The notes beneath the pieces were generated by a model, which had not been told where the DNA came from, ran no database searches, and saw only the letters and a list, made by a program, of their open reading frames with translations. A program made the position numbers and the translations under genes. Source: Methylobacterium mesophilicum SR1.6/6 (GTDB lineage Bacteria; Pseudomonadota; Alphaproteobacteria; Rhizobiales; Beijerinckiaceae). Taken from it: 64,000 nt of DNA. Location: assembly GCF_000364445.2 (NCBI RefSeq), contig NZ_CP043538.1, forward strand, positions 17,198 to 81,197, read 5' to 3'. Below are positions 51,128 through 59,946 of the stretch, piece by piece (within the stretch, counting starts at the first letter, position 1; every line of letters begins with the position of its first letter).

Positions 51128-52303
51128 TCAGGCTGCCAATTCGGCGACCAGGGCGTTGAGGACCGGCGCGCCCCGCGCGGTCGCGGCGATGCGGCCGCCC
51201 GGCCGCCGCTCCAGCAGACCGTCGCCCACCAGCATGCCGACGCGGTTGCCGTTCAGCGGCCTGCCCTTCAGGGCCGCGTACCGTGCCGGATCGATGCCCT
51301 CGGCGAGGCGCAGTCCCATGACCAGAAACTCATCGGCCTGATCGGCGGCCGAAAGCATCTCGGTCTCGACGATGCCGTGGCCGTCGCGCTCGACCCGGGC
51401 GAGCCACGCCTCCGGCGATCGCTCCGTGATGGTGCCGACCCGCCCATGGGCCGTGACGAGTCGCCCATGGGCGCCCGGACCGATCCCGGCATACTCGCCG
51501 TAGCGCCAGTACAGCAGGTTGTGGCGCGATTCCGCGCCGGGCCGGGCGTGGTTGGAGATCTCGTAGGCGGGCAGCCCCGCCCCTGCGCACAGTTCCTGCG
51601 TCACGTCGTAGAGGGCCCGCCCGGTGTCGTCGTCGGGGATCACCAGCTTGCCGGCGGCGGCGAGGCCGTGGAACGGCGTGCCGGGCTCGATCGTGAGCTG
51701 ATAGAGAGAGAGATGCTCGGCGGCCCGGTCCAGCGCTTCGCGGAGTTCGGCGCGCCACAGCTCGGGGGTCTGTCCGGAGCGGGCGTAGATCAGGTCGAAC
51801 GACGTGCGGTCGAAGACGGCCTGCGCGACGCGGATGGCGTCGAGCGCCTGCGCCACGTCGTGAAGGCGGCCGAGTGCCTTCAGGGCCGTATCGTCCAGCG
51901 CCTGGACGCCGAGGGAGACGCGGTTGATTCCCGCGGCCCGGTAGCCGCGGAAGCGCCCGGCCTCGACGCTCGACGGGTTGGCCTCCAGGGTGATCTCGGC
52001 GTCCGACGCCACGGTCCAGTGCGCGGCCACCGCATCGAGGAGGCCCGCGACGGTCGCGGGCTGCATCAGCGAGGGCGTGCCGCCACCGAGGAAGACGCTG
52101 GTGACGGCCCGGCCGGGCGTCCGGCCCGCGGCGTTGGCGATCTCGGCCCGGAAGGCGTCGAGGAACCGCGACTCGTCGACGCCGCCGTGCCGGACATGAC
52201 TGTTGAAGTCGCAGTACGGGCACTTCGCGGCGCAGAAGGGCCAGTGCAGGTAGATCCCGAAACCCGCATCGCGGGTGGGATGGTCCGGGCCGGTCAAGGT
52301 CAT
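51128..52303 (-). CDS. hemW: Radical SAM heme chaperone HemW
   Basis: The 391-residue radical-SAM protein has the CxxxCxxC ligand set in CAAKCPYCDFNSHV near residue 24 and YLHWPFC just before it. SVFLGGGTPSLM, LEANPSSVEAGRF and INRVSLGVQALDD follow. HemW proteins lack coproporphyrinogen oxidase activity and carry heme to target proteins. ATG at 52303 is followed by the family N terminus. It follows rdgB on the same strand with a 39-base gap. Confidence 0.9.
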   Translation of the reverse strand: MTLTGPDHPTRDAGFGIYLHWPFCAAKCPYCDFNSHVRHGGVDESRFLDAFRAEIANAAGRTPGRAVTSVFLGGGTPSLMQPATVAGLLDAVAAHWTVASDAEITLEANPSSVEAGRFRGYRAAGINRVSLGVQALDDTALKALGRLHDVAQALDAIRVAQAVFDRTSFDLIYARSGQTPELWRAELREALDRAAEHLSLYQLTIEPGTPFHGLAAAGKLVIPDDDTGRALYDVTQELCAGAGLPAYEISNHARPGAESRHNLLYWRYGEYAGIGPGAHGRLVTAHGRVGTITERSPEAWLARVERDGHGIVETEMLSAADQADEFLVMGLRLAEGIDPARYAALKGRPLNGNRVGMLVGDGLLERRPGGRIAATARGAPVLNALVAELAA

Positions 52304-52342
52304 GATGGACCTGGATGTGAGGGCAGGCGGCCGGTTTGGCAA

Positions 52343-52990
52343 TCAGGAGGCTGGAGCGAGGCAGGCCCGGCTCAGCTCCACGAAGGCCCGCGCCCGGTGC
52401 GACAGCCCCTCGCCCTTCTGCCAGTCGACGCCGTGCTTCTCGTCGGCGCTCATCTCCCCAAACGTGCGATCGTGTCCCTCGGGACGGAAGATCGGGTCGT
52501 AGCCGAAGCCGGCCGAGCCTTTCGCCGCCACGAGGTCGCCGAACACCCGACCTTCGAAAAGTTCGGTGTGTCCGTCGGGCCAGGCGAGCACCAGCGCCGA
52601 CACGAAATGGGCGCGGCGGGACTGCGCCCCGCGCTGATCCAACTCCGCGAAGATCCGCGCCATGGCACCGGCGAAGTCCTTGGTCGGCCCGGCCCAGCGC
52701 GCCGAGAAGATGCCGGGTGCGCAGTCGAGCGCGTCCACGCAGAGGCCGGAATCGTCGGCGAAGGCCGGGAGGCCGGTCGCGTCCGCGGCGGCCTTGGCCT
52801 TGATGAACGCGTTCTCGGCGAACATCGTGCCGGTCTCGTCCGGCTCCGGCAGCCCCAGCTCTCCGGCCGACACCGCCTCGACGCCGAACGGCGCCAGAAG
52901 CTCGCTCATCTCGGTGAGCTTGCCGGCGTTGTGGGTGGCGATCACCACCTTGCCGGTCAGCCTCCGGCCATGGCGGGGCGCGGGGCTCAC
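52343..52990 (-). CDS. rdgB: XTP/dITP diphosphatase (RdgB/HAM1)
   Basis: The 215-residue protein removes non-canonical purine nucleotides. Marks are [65 protein letters not shown] and [12 protein letters not shown]. The GTG start at 52990 is supported by its four-base overlap with the rph stop (GTGA). It belongs to the minus-strand unit rph-rdgB-hemW. Confidence 0.93.
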   Translation of the reverse strand: MSPAPRHGRRLTGKVVIATHNAGKLTEMSELLAPFGVEAVSAGELGLPEPDETGTMFAENAFIKAKAAADATGLPAFADDSGLCVDALDCAPGIFSARWAGPTKDFAGAMARIFAELDQRGAQSRRAHFVSALVLAWPDGHTELFEGRVFGDLVAAKGSAGFGYDPIFRPEGHDRTFGEMSADEKHGVDWQKGEGLSHRARAFVELSRACLAPAS

Positions 52991-53700
52991 GCGATCGCCT
53001 CCTTCTGGAGGGCGACCAGCCGGTCGGTCCCGGCGCGGGCGAGCCGCAGCAACTCGAGGAGCTGGTCCTCCGAGAACGGCTCCATCTCGGCGGTGCCCTG
53101 CACCTCGACGATGCCGCCCCGGCCTGTCAGCACGAAATTGGCGTCGGTCTCGGCCGCGGAATCCTCGGCGTAGTCGAGGTCGAGGACCGGCGTGCCCTTG
53201 TACAGCCCGCACGACACGGCCGCGACGTGGTCGCGCAGCGGATCGACCGAGATGATGGAGCGGGCCCGCATCCAGGTGAAGCAATCGTGGAGCGCCACCC
53301 AGGCGCCGGTGATGGCGGCTGTGCGGGTGCCGCCGTCGGCCTGGATCACGTCGCAATCTATGGTGATCTGGCGCTCGCCGATCGCCGGCAGGTTGGTGAC
53401 CGCGCGGAGCGAGCGGCCGATCAGCCGCTGGATCTCCTGGGTCCGCCCCGAGGGCTTGCCGGAACCGACCTCGCGGCGGGTGCGTTCGTGCGTCGCACGC
53501 GGCAGCATGGCGTACTCGGCCGTGACCCATCCCTTGCCGGAACCGCGCAGCCACGGCGGACCCCGCTCTTCCAGGGAGGCGGTGCAGAGCACCCGGGTGT
53601 TGCCGAAGCTGACTAGGCAGGAGCCCTCGGCGTAGCGCGAGACCGCGCGCTCCAGGCTGACGGACCGCAACTCGTCGGCGGCACGCTTGGAAGGCCGCAT
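52987..53700 (-). CDS. rph: Ribonuclease PH
   Basis: The 237-residue phosphorolytic 3' exonuclease trims tRNA ends. Marks are [77 protein letters not shown] and [20 protein letters not shown]. It starts the rph-rdgB-hemW unit and is divergent from hrcA, the common alphaproteobacterial arrangement. Confidence 0.95.
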   Translation of the reverse strand: MRPSKRAADELRSVSLERAVSRYAEGSCLVSFGNTRVLCTASLEERGPPWLRGSGKGWVTAEYAMLPRATHERTRREVGSGKPSGRTQEIQRLIGRSLRAVTNLPAIGERQITIDCDVIQADGGTRTAAITGAWVALHDCFTWMRARSIISVDPLRDHVAAVSCGLYKGTPVLDLDYAEDSAAETDANFVLTGRGGIVEVQGTAEMEPFSEDQLLELLRLARAGTDRLVALQKEAIA

Positions 53701-53842
53701 TGCGGGCCCTTTCTGTCGAGGAGATCGAGGGCCGGGCTCATAGGCCGAGCCGTTACCGCGGGCAAGCAGCGCCCGGCTGATCGATCCCGGCGGATTGATC
53801 CTTGACGGCCGTCCGGACATGATCGGACCACAGGATGATTGC

Positions 53843-54937
53843 GTGACAGATCCGACCTTCAGAGTGACGAACGGCCAGTCCATGCAGGCGCTTGCCGCGC
53901 TCAACGAGCGTGCCCGGGAGATCTTTCGCCAGATCGTCGAGAGTTATCTGACGACGGGGGAGCCAGTGGGATCGCGCAATCTGGCGCGAATCCTTCCGAT
54001 GACTCTGTCACCGGCCTCGATCCGCAACGTGATGGCGGATCTGGAGCATTCCGGTCTGATCTTCGCGCCCCACACGTCGGCCGGCCGCCTGCCGACAGAG
54101 CTGGGTCTGCGGTTCTTCGTGGACGCCATGCTCGAACTGGGCGACGTCAGCCAGGACGAGCAGGCCCGGATCGAGGCGCAGATGCGGGCGGCCGCGTCCG
54201 GCCACACCTTCGACTCGGCGCTCGCCGAGGCATCGACGATGCTGTCGGGGGTGTCGCGCGGCGCCGGCGTGGTCCTGACCACCAAGGCGAACGTGAACCT
54301 CAAGCACATCGAGTTCGTCCGCCTCGATCCCGCCCGCGCCCTGGTGATCCTGGTCTCGGACGACGGCTCCGTGGAGAACCGCCTCGTGGACCTGCCCCCG
54401 GGCCTGCCGGCAGGCGCGCTTCAGGAGGCAACCAACTTCCTCAATGCCCGGCTGCAGGGCCGCACGCTGGGATCGCTGCGCGCCGAGATCGAGGCCGGAC
54501 GCAAGGCCATGAAACGCGAGCTCGACGCGATCACCGAGCGCCTCGTGGATGCCGGGCTCGCCACGCCGGTCGGCCCGTCAGAGGCGCGCCAGCTGATCGT
54601 GCGCGGACAGGCGAACCTGCTCGATGACCTGCGCGCGGTCGAGGATCTCGAGCGCATCCGGCTGCTGTTCAACGACCTCGAGACCCAGAAGGACGTCATC
54701 GACCTCCTGGCCCGTGCCGAGGGTGGCGAGGGCGTGCGGATCTTCATCGGTTCGGAAAACAAGCTGTTCTCGCTGTCCGGGTCGTCGCTGATCGCGGCGC
54801 CGTTCCGCGACGGATCGCAGAAGATCGTGGGCGTGGTCGGGGTGATCGGCCCGACGCGACTGAACTACGCCCGGATCGTGCCGATGGTCGACTATACGGC
54901 GCGGGTGGTGTCGAAATTGTTGGATGGCGGACGGTAG
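53843..54937 (+). CDS. hrcA: Heat-inducible transcription repressor HrcA
   Basis: The 364-residue repressor of heat-shock genes contains [49 protein letters not shown] and [19 protein letters not shown] in the DNA-binding part, and [19 protein letters not shown] and [20 protein letters not shown] in the C-terminal part. The GTG start with AGGA upstream is chosen; ATG 53819 or TTG 53795 would extend it. No CIRCE element (TTAGCACTC-N9-GAGTGCTAA) was found upstream, so autoregulation is not shown. grpE, the usual next gene, is missing. Confidence 0.93.
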   Translation: MTDPTFRVTNGQSMQALAALNERAREIFRQIVESYLTTGEPVGSRNLARILPMTLSPASIRNVMADLEHSGLIFAPHTSAGRLPTELGLRFFVDAMLELGDVSQDEQARIEAQMRAAASGHTFDSALAEASTMLSGVSRGAGVVLTTKANVNLKHIEFVRLDPARALVILVSDDGSVENRLVDLPPGLPAGALQEATNFLNARLQGRTLGSLRAEIEAGRKAMKRELDAITERLVDAGLATPVGPSEARQLIVRGQANLLDDLRAVEDLERIRLLFNDLETQKDVIDLLARAEGGEGVRIFIGSENKLFSLSGSSLIAAPFRDGSQKIVGVVGVIGPTRLNYARIVPMVDYTARVVSKLLDGGR

Positions 54938-54986
54938 CAGGAGCCGAACGGGCGCATCGCCCGCCCGGCCCCGGGGATCGTATGCG

Positions 54987-55625
54987 TCAGGCCGGGATCA
55001 CGTCCACGATCTCATACGTATCGGGATCGATGATCACGATATCGTCGCGCACCAGGATGAACTCGTAGCCCTCGTATTCCGGCACCAGGGTGACGATCGC
55101 GGGCGGCAGCCGGTGCAGCGTGACCGAGCGCGGAATCGCCGTCCCAACCGCCAGCCCGAACGCCACGTCCCGGAGGGGCGAAACGCCCAGGCGGGTGATC
55201 GAGCTGCGGAACTCGGTGCGCTGCCGCGTGTCGAGACGGCCGACCGCGCCGCGAGCGGAACCGCCCTCGCGGACGCCCCCACGACCACCCCGCTCACCGG
55301 CCGCGCCGCGGCCGCCCTGGTTCGGTCCGGCACCGTCCCGGCCGCCGCGCTGTCCCGCAGCGCCGGGCTCGCGCCCGCCACGGTCTCCGCGTTCCTCGCG
55401 GTTGCCGCGATCACCACGATCGCCGCGGTCGCCGGCGCCGGGGTTGGCGCCCGGACCAGCGCGCTCGGAGGGACCGTTGCGCTCGGCGGCTCCGCCGGGC
55501 CGGCCGGGTCCCTCGGCGCCGCGACCGGCAGGTCCGCCCGGCTCGGCTCCGCGCGCACCGCCCTCGGCGCCGCCGGGCCCGCGCGTCGCGCCACCGCCTT
55601 CCGCGCCGCCGGCACCACCCCGCAT
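54987..55625 (-). CDS. DUF1236-type protein, N-terminally truncated, Gly/Arg-rich
   Basis: The 212-residue open frame has a long Gly/Arg/Asp/Ala-rich low-complexity part (about 1-130; repeats such as GDRGDRGDRGNREERGDRGG). A conserved C-terminal domain follows (RLGVSPLRDVAFGLAVGTAI, then LVRDDIVIIDPDTYEIVDVI) that is the mark of DUF1236 proteins. Those are normally secreted, but no signal peptide is present here. The ATG lies eight bases from the point where TRAP transporter homology ends, so the 5' end of the gene appears lost in a rearrangement. Whether it is expressed is unknown. Confidence 0.65.
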   Translation of the reverse strand: MRGGAGGAEGGGATRGPGGAEGGARGAEPGGPAGRGAEGPGRPGGAAERNGPSERAGPGANPGAGDRGDRGDRGNREERGDRGGREPGAAGQRGGRDGAGPNQGGRGAAGERGGRGGVREGGSARGAVGRLDTRQRTEFRSSITRLGVSPLRDVAFGLAVGTAIPRSVTLHRLPPAIVTLVPEYEGYEFILVRDDIVIIDPDTYEIVDVIPA

Positions 55626-56418
55626 CCCGCCGGTGGCTCATGCCCTCGTCCATGCGGCCGACCACCACCATCGACGGGGCGTCGGTGGTCAGCGCGATGT
55701 AGGCGAAGGTCGAGAGGCCGAAGGCGAAGGCGATCGGCACGCCGGAGAACACCAGGCCCCCCACGCCCAGGACGAAGAACAAGAGCAGGTTGAGGTTGCC
55801 GAGGTCCCGCAGCCAGGGCTGGAGCGCCACGAGGCCGGCCGCGAGCCCGGCGCCCAGCACGAGCGCGCCCGCGGTGAGGCGCCAGTCGGCGGTCTCCAGC
55901 AGGCGGATCACCGCAACGATCAGCATGAGGCCCAGCCCGATCGGCAGGGCGGCGGCGCGCCACGCGTTGTTCAGTTCCAGCGCGGGCGTCTGGACGAAGG
56001 TCTCCTCGCTGGCGAATTCGAAGGCCGGCTCCAGCATCAGGGCGACGAAGATCAGGCCGGCCACCAGGGCGATGGTCTCCAGGAAGGCGCGCAGGCGCGG
56101 GCCGCTCATGGCCACGAAGGCGGTCATGCGCATGTGCTCGGCGCGGCGGAAGGCGACCACGGCGCCCAGCATGGCGAGCCACAGGAACAGGATCGAGGCG
56201 AGTTCGTCCGACCAGACCAAAGGCGCGCGGAACACGTAGCGGCTGACCACGCCGCCGAGCAGCACGCCGATCTCGGCGAGAACGAGCAGCGCCGCCGGGA
56301 TCTCCACGAGGTATCCCAGCCCGTCGTCCAACCGGCGCAGCCAGCCCCCAGCGCGCAGGGGCGGACCCGTCAGTGCAACCCCCGCCGTCGTCTCGACGGC
56401 CGCGATATCGATCTGCAT
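55411..56418 (-). pseudogene. TRAP transporter fused QM permease, truncated at 3' end
   Basis: From ATG 56418 the frame encodes a DctQ-like part (four membrane segments, including LVWSDELASILFLWLAMLGA) and a linker helix. The first segment of DctM follows (FSGVPIAFAFGLSTFAYIAL, then VVVGRMDEGMSH). Homology stops abruptly at residue 262 (about 55633); the remaining 73 codons are Arg-rich, out-of-frame reading of the adjacent DUF1236 gene. A DctM domain normally continues for about 400 more residues, so the transporter cannot work as encoded. No DctP partner is adjacent. Confidence 0.8.
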
Positions 56419-56607
56419 GGCGCCCTCCCTCCGGACCCGTCCCGACGGCGCTGCCGGCGGAAGGGATCCGAGCGCGTCTTCGCACGCTCTCGGTCTGTGA
56501 ATGCGGTATCCGCTCCCGCGAAGCGCGCTTCAAGTGCGTTTGCCCGTCACGTCCTCAGGATGCGACGGAACCCATGCGAGCCGCCAGGGGCGGGTCCCGC
56601 CCTGAAC

Positions 56608-57822
56608 TCAGGCGGCGTCGCGGATGAAGGTCGTGATGAGCCGGGCCACCGCCTCGGGCTGCTCCTGCTGAACCCAGTGCCCGGCCCCCTCGACGAGGTG
56701 GAAGCCGGTCATGGCCGTGCAGGCGTGCTGGCGCATCGCCTCGGCGGCGCCCGGACTTTGGTAGACGCCCCAGTCGCACCGGCCCGCGATGAAGCACGAC
56801 GGCACGTCGACGGTCCGGCCGGCGAAGACGCGGAGATCGTCGACGCAGGCGGCGTCCGTGTAGCGGCGGTAGCCCTGCAAGCCCCCCTGGAACCCGGTTT
56901 GCGCGTATTCCGTCACGTACACGTCCAGCTCGGCGTCCGTCAGCCACCGGCAGGCGGCGATCTGCGCCGCGGACGGCATCTCGGGGCCGACCGTCGCCGC
57001 CATGCCCCTGTCGCGGTCCATGATGTAGTAGGTCGGAAGCCGCGCGAGGTCCTCGGCTGAACCGGAGTTCAGCGGATGGGGCGCGTTGTCCGGCCAGTCG
57101 GCGCTCTTCGCGTGGTAATAGGCGCGCAGGACGTTCCGAAGCCCCTGGGGCGCCCGCAGCAGGTCGTCGTTCGCCTCCCGCGTCCTGTACCAGCGCTGGT
57201 AGAACTTGCGCGGGCGCGGCAGGGCCGCCAGGGTCGCGTCCAAGGCGTCGTCCCTCTCCGCGGGCGAGGGCACGGCCCCGTTCCCGGCATCGCCGGGCAG
57301 CGCCGGCGGGCCCGCGAACGGGGCGCTCATCATCACGACCGAGCGGAAGACGTCCGGCCTGATGAGCGCGCACCAAGCCGCAGCGGGCGAGCCGGCATCG
57401 TGGCCGACCACACAGGCGACCTGCCGATGTCCCAGGGCGGCGGCGAGCGCTAGGGTGTCGGTCACGACATTGACGAAGCCGAAGGGATGCGTGCTCGCGT
57501 CGTAGGCCGGATCCCAGCCGGTCGTCCGGCCGTAGCCCCGCTGGTCGGCGGCGACGACGTGAAACCCGGCCTCCGCCAGGGGCAGCATGACCTTGCGCCA
57601 GCTGTAGGCGAGTTCCGGGAAACCGTGCAGCAGCATGACCAGCGGCCGGCCGGCCGGCGCGTGGCCGGCCTCCAGCAGGTGAACGGTGAGGCCGTTGATC
57701 CCCGGCAGGAGGCGCGACCGGATGCCCGCCGGAAGCGTCCCGTCGCCGTAGGGCGAGACCACGGACGTCACGACTTCAGCGTCCCCGTTCACCTGATTGG
57801 CCCACCCTGTCGTCTGCGGCAC
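56608..57822 (-). CDS. Alpha/beta hydrolase, epoxide-hydrolase-like
   Basis: The 404-residue hydrolase has the oxyanion HGFPELAYSWRKVM motif, an Asp nucleophile in VACVVGHDAGSPAAAW (Asp rather than Ser, as in epoxide hydrolases and haloalkane dehalogenases) and the catalytic His in VEGAGHWVQQEQPE. A large cap region (about 190-310) includes the Tyr-rich RKFYQRWYRTRE and PTYYIMDRDRGM, possible epoxide-polarising tyrosines. GTG at 57822 is the longest start; internal GTGs at 57789 or 57756 are possible. Epoxide hydrolase is the best reading, substrate unknown. Confidence 0.8.
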   Translation of the reverse strand: MPQTTGWANQVNGDAEVVTSVVSPYGDGTLPAGIRSRLLPGINGLTVHLLEAGHAPAGRPLVMLLHGFPELAYSWRKVMLPLAEAGFHVVAADQRGYGRTTGWDPAYDASTHPFGFVNVVTDTLALAAALGHRQVACVVGHDAGSPAAAWCALIRPDVFRSVVMMSAPFAGPPALPGDAGNGAVPSPAERDDALDATLAALPRPRKFYQRWYRTREANDDLLRAPQGLRNVLRAYYHAKSADWPDNAPHPLNSGSAEDLARLPTYYIMDRDRGMAATVGPEMPSAAQIAACRWLTDAELDVYVTEYAQTGFQGGLQGYRRYTDAACVDDLRVFAGRTVDVPSCFIAGRCDWGVYQSPGAAEAMRQHACTAMTGFHLVEGAGHWVQQEQPEAVARLITTFIRDAA

Positions 57823-57891
57823 CGGGCCGGCTGGACCGGGCGCCGGATCCGACGCCCGCGCGGGGGCCGGGATCCCGCGACCGGCGCTGCC

Positions 57892-58089
57892 TCAGCTCGA
57901 CTCGGCACCCCCGCTGGCCTCACGGCGGGCTGCCCGCGCCAGGGCGATCAGCGCGGCGGCCGTCGCCTCGCCGTTCTGGCCCGGCTCCCCGCCTCCGCCG
58001 ACCAGCAGCAGGATGGGGGGTGACGTCCGGCTCGGGTCCCGTCGTCGCCCGCGCGGGCGACGGGGCCTGCGATCGGTCGGTTCCGCCAT
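57892..58089 (-). CDS. Possible small hypothetical protein (65 aa)
   Basis: The frame starts MAEPTDRRPRRPRGRRRDPS, a highly basic N terminus, followed by a hydrophobic and glycine-rich stretch PPILLLVGGGGEPGQNG and an Ala-rich helix. A TGAGGCGTC ribosome-like site precedes the ATG. Codon use fits the genome. No family is recognised, and it may be chance. Confidence 0.33.
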   Translation of the reverse strand: MAEPTDRRPRRPRGRRRDPSRTSPPILLLVGGGGEPGQNGEATAAALIALARAARREASGGAESS

Positions 58090-58147
58090 GACGCCTCACA
58101 GGTTGATGGCCGGCGCCGCGCGCACCGTGCATCGAAGTCCCGAACCC

Positions 58148-58216
58148 TCAGCGCGGACGGGGCCGCGGCACGGAGATGGTGACCAACTCGCCGGTCGTCG
58201 GATCGAGAATCGTCAT
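58148..58216 (-). CDS. Possible micro-protein (22 aa)
   Basis: The tiny frame encodes MTILDPTTGELVTISVPRPR plus one more Pro-Arg. GGGAGCG lies five bases before the ATG and a locally AT-rich, promoter-like region lies upstream. The hydrophilic beta-type sequence with a basic Pro-Arg tail looks protein-like, but its length is too small to decide by sequence alone. Confidence 0.35.
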   Translation of the reverse strand: MTILDPTTGELVTISVPRPRPR

Positions 58217-58433
58217 GGGCGCTCCCGGGCTGCCTCCCCATGCCAGGCCCGAATTATGGTTTAACCTTGGCCGATCGGTGGCCTGTAAACAGTTTTCGCT
58301 GATCATGTTCCGGAAATTGGCCCGTGATTGCGGAACCGGTAGCGCGAATATTCTTCTCCTCGGCGCCGACAACTCGACCCGGCGGCCGCCGCAGGCCCGG
58401 CACCGGCGCGGTCTGCCGAGCGCGCGCAGATCC

Positions 58434-59135
58434 CTAGACCGACATCCATCGGAGCACGTCGGCCTCGACCATCCCGGCCCGGGGGCCGGCCAGCACCACC
58501 TGACCGCGATCCATCACGGCGTAGGAATCGCACAGGTCGCGCGCCCACTCGAAATACTGCTCGACCAGCACGATTCCCATCTCGCCCTTGCCCCGCAGGT
58601 AGGTGATCGCCCGGCCGATATCCTTGATGATCGAGGGCTGGATGCCCTCGGTCGGCTCGTCGAGCACGAGGAGCTTCGGCCGCGTCACCAGCGCCCGGCC
58701 GATGGCGAGCTGCTGCTGCTGGCCGCCCGAGAGGTCGCCGCCGCGCCGGTGCAGCATGTCCTTGAGCACCGGGAACAGGTCGTAGATCTCCCCCGGGATG
58801 TGGCGGTCGCGGCGCTTCAGCGGCGCGAAGCCGGTCTCCAGGTTCTCCTTCACGGTGAGCAGCGGGAAGATCTCGCGGCCCTGGGGCACGAAGGCAATCC
58901 CGGCCCGTGCCCGGTCGTAGGGCGCGAGGCCCTGGATCGGGCGGCCGCCGAGGCGGATCGCGCCGGAGCGCACCGGCTGCTGGCCGACGATGGCCCGCAG
59001 CAGCGAGGTCTTGCCGACGCCGTTGCGGCCGAGAACCGTCGTCACCTGCCCGGCCTCGGCCGTCAGCGAGACGCCGCGAAGCGCCTGCGCGGCGCCGTAG
59101 TACAGGTCGATGCCGTCGACGGAGAGCATGGTCAT
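58434..59135 (-). CDS. urtE: Urea ABC transporter ATP-binding protein UrtE
   Basis: The 233-residue ABC ATPase has Walker A GRNGVGKTSLLRA, the Q-loop VPQGREIFPLLTVKENL, signature DLSGGQQQQLAIGRALV and Walker B PKLLVLDEPTEGIQPSI. It belongs to the LivF-like branch and its place as last gene of urtABCDE identifies it. ATG at 59135 or 59129 can start the protein. It powers urea uptake with UrtD. Confidence 0.93.
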   Translation of the reverse strand: MTMLSVDGIDLYYGAAQALRGVSLTAEAGQVTTVLGRNGVGKTSLLRAIVGQQPVRSGAIRLGGRPIQGLAPYDRARAGIAFVPQGREIFPLLTVKENLETGFAPLKRRDRHIPGEIYDLFPVLKDMLHRRGGDLSGGQQQQLAIGRALVTRPKLLVLDEPTEGIQPSIIKDIGRAITYLRGKGEMGIVLVEQYFEWARDLCDSYAVMDRGQVVLAGPRAGMVEADVLRWMSV

Positions 59136-59148
59136 CGTCCCAGATCCA

Positions 59149-59946
59149 TCATCGCCCGAGATAGACTTCGACCACCCGCGGGTCGGCCGAGACGGCGTCG
59201 ATCGAGCCCTCGGCCAGCACCGCGCCCTCGTGCAGGCAGGTGACCCGGCAGCCGAGGTCGCGGACGAAGTGCATGTCGTGCTCGACCACGAGGACGGCGT
59301 GCTCGCCGGCGATGCGCCGCAGCAGGCGGGCGGTCTCGGCGGTCTCGGCGTCGGTCATGCCGGCCACCGGCTCGTCGACCAGCAGGAGCTTGGGATCCTG
59401 CGCGAGCAGCATGCCGATCTCCAGCCACTGCTTCTGGCCGTGGCTCAGGTCGGCCGCCGGTCGGCCGCGATGGGCCAGCAGGCCGACGGTCTCCAGCAGG
59501 GCGTCGATCCGCGCGGCCTCGACGCGGTTGCGCCAGCCGAACAGGGACGCGAAGGCGGCCCGCGGCCCCTTCAGCGCCAACAGGATGTTGTCGGCCACCG
59601 TGTGGCTCTCGAACACGGTGGGCTTCTGGAACTTGCGGCCGATGCCGAGGTCGGCGATCGCCGGCTCGTCGCTCTTCAGGAGGTCGTGGGTGCCGTCGAA
59701 CAGGGCGATGCCGCTGTCCGGCCGGGTCTTGCCGGTGATGCAGTCCATCATGGTGGTCTTGCCGGCGCCGTTCGGGCCGATGATCGCCCGCAGCTCGCCG
59801 CGGGCCAGCGTCAGCGACAGGCCGCGCAGGGCCTTGTAGCCGTCGAAGGTCACCCGCAGGTCGTCGAGGTAGAGGAGCGCGTCCGTCTCGCGCTTCCGAT
59901 TGGCGGGGCCGCGGGCGTCCGGGCGTTCGAGGAGGTCGGTGCTCAC
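59149..59946 (-). CDS. urtD: Urea ABC transporter ATP-binding protein UrtD
   Basis: The 265-residue LivG-like ATPase has Walker A IGPNGAGKTTMMDCITGK, LGIGRKFQKPTVFESHTV (Q-loop), signature DLSHGQKQWLEIGMLLAQ and Walker B KLLLVDEPVAGMTDAE. The N-terminal extension of about 28 residues before LLYLDDLRVTFDGYKAL is usual for UrtD. The GTG start at 59946 overlaps the urtC stop by four bases (GTGA). Confidence 0.92.
   Translation of the reverse strand: MSTDLLERPDARGPANRKRETDALLYLDDLRVTFDGYKALRGLSLTLARGELRAIIGPNGAGKTTMMDCITGKTRPDSGIALFDGTHDLLKSDEPAIADLGIGRKFQKPTVFESHTVADNILLALKGPRAAFASLFGWRNRVEAARIDALLETVGLLAHRGRPAADLSHGQKQWLEIGMLLAQDPKLLLVDEPVAGMTDAETAETARLLRRIAGEHAVLVVEHDMHFVRDLGCRVTCLHEGAVLAEGSIDAVSADPRVVEVYLGR

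Larger units (their letters stand above)
57823..58433. other. Sparsely coding region with two possible small genes
   Basis: This 611-base gap lies between the hydrolase and urtE. It contains only the two small open frames listed separately (57892-58089 and 58148-58216) and an AT-richer stretch near 58245-58330 that may hold a minus-strand promoter. No RNA gene was recognised. Confidence 0.5.

Noticed and set aside
53701..53842. CIRCE heat-shock element expected near hrcA
   Set aside because: No TTAGCACTC-N9-GAGTGCTAA or close variant is present in the rph-hrcA spacer.
55400..55480. Tandem-like GC-rich repeats resembling a regulatory array
   Set aside because: They encode the Gly/Arg/Asp low-complexity part of the DUF1236-type frame.
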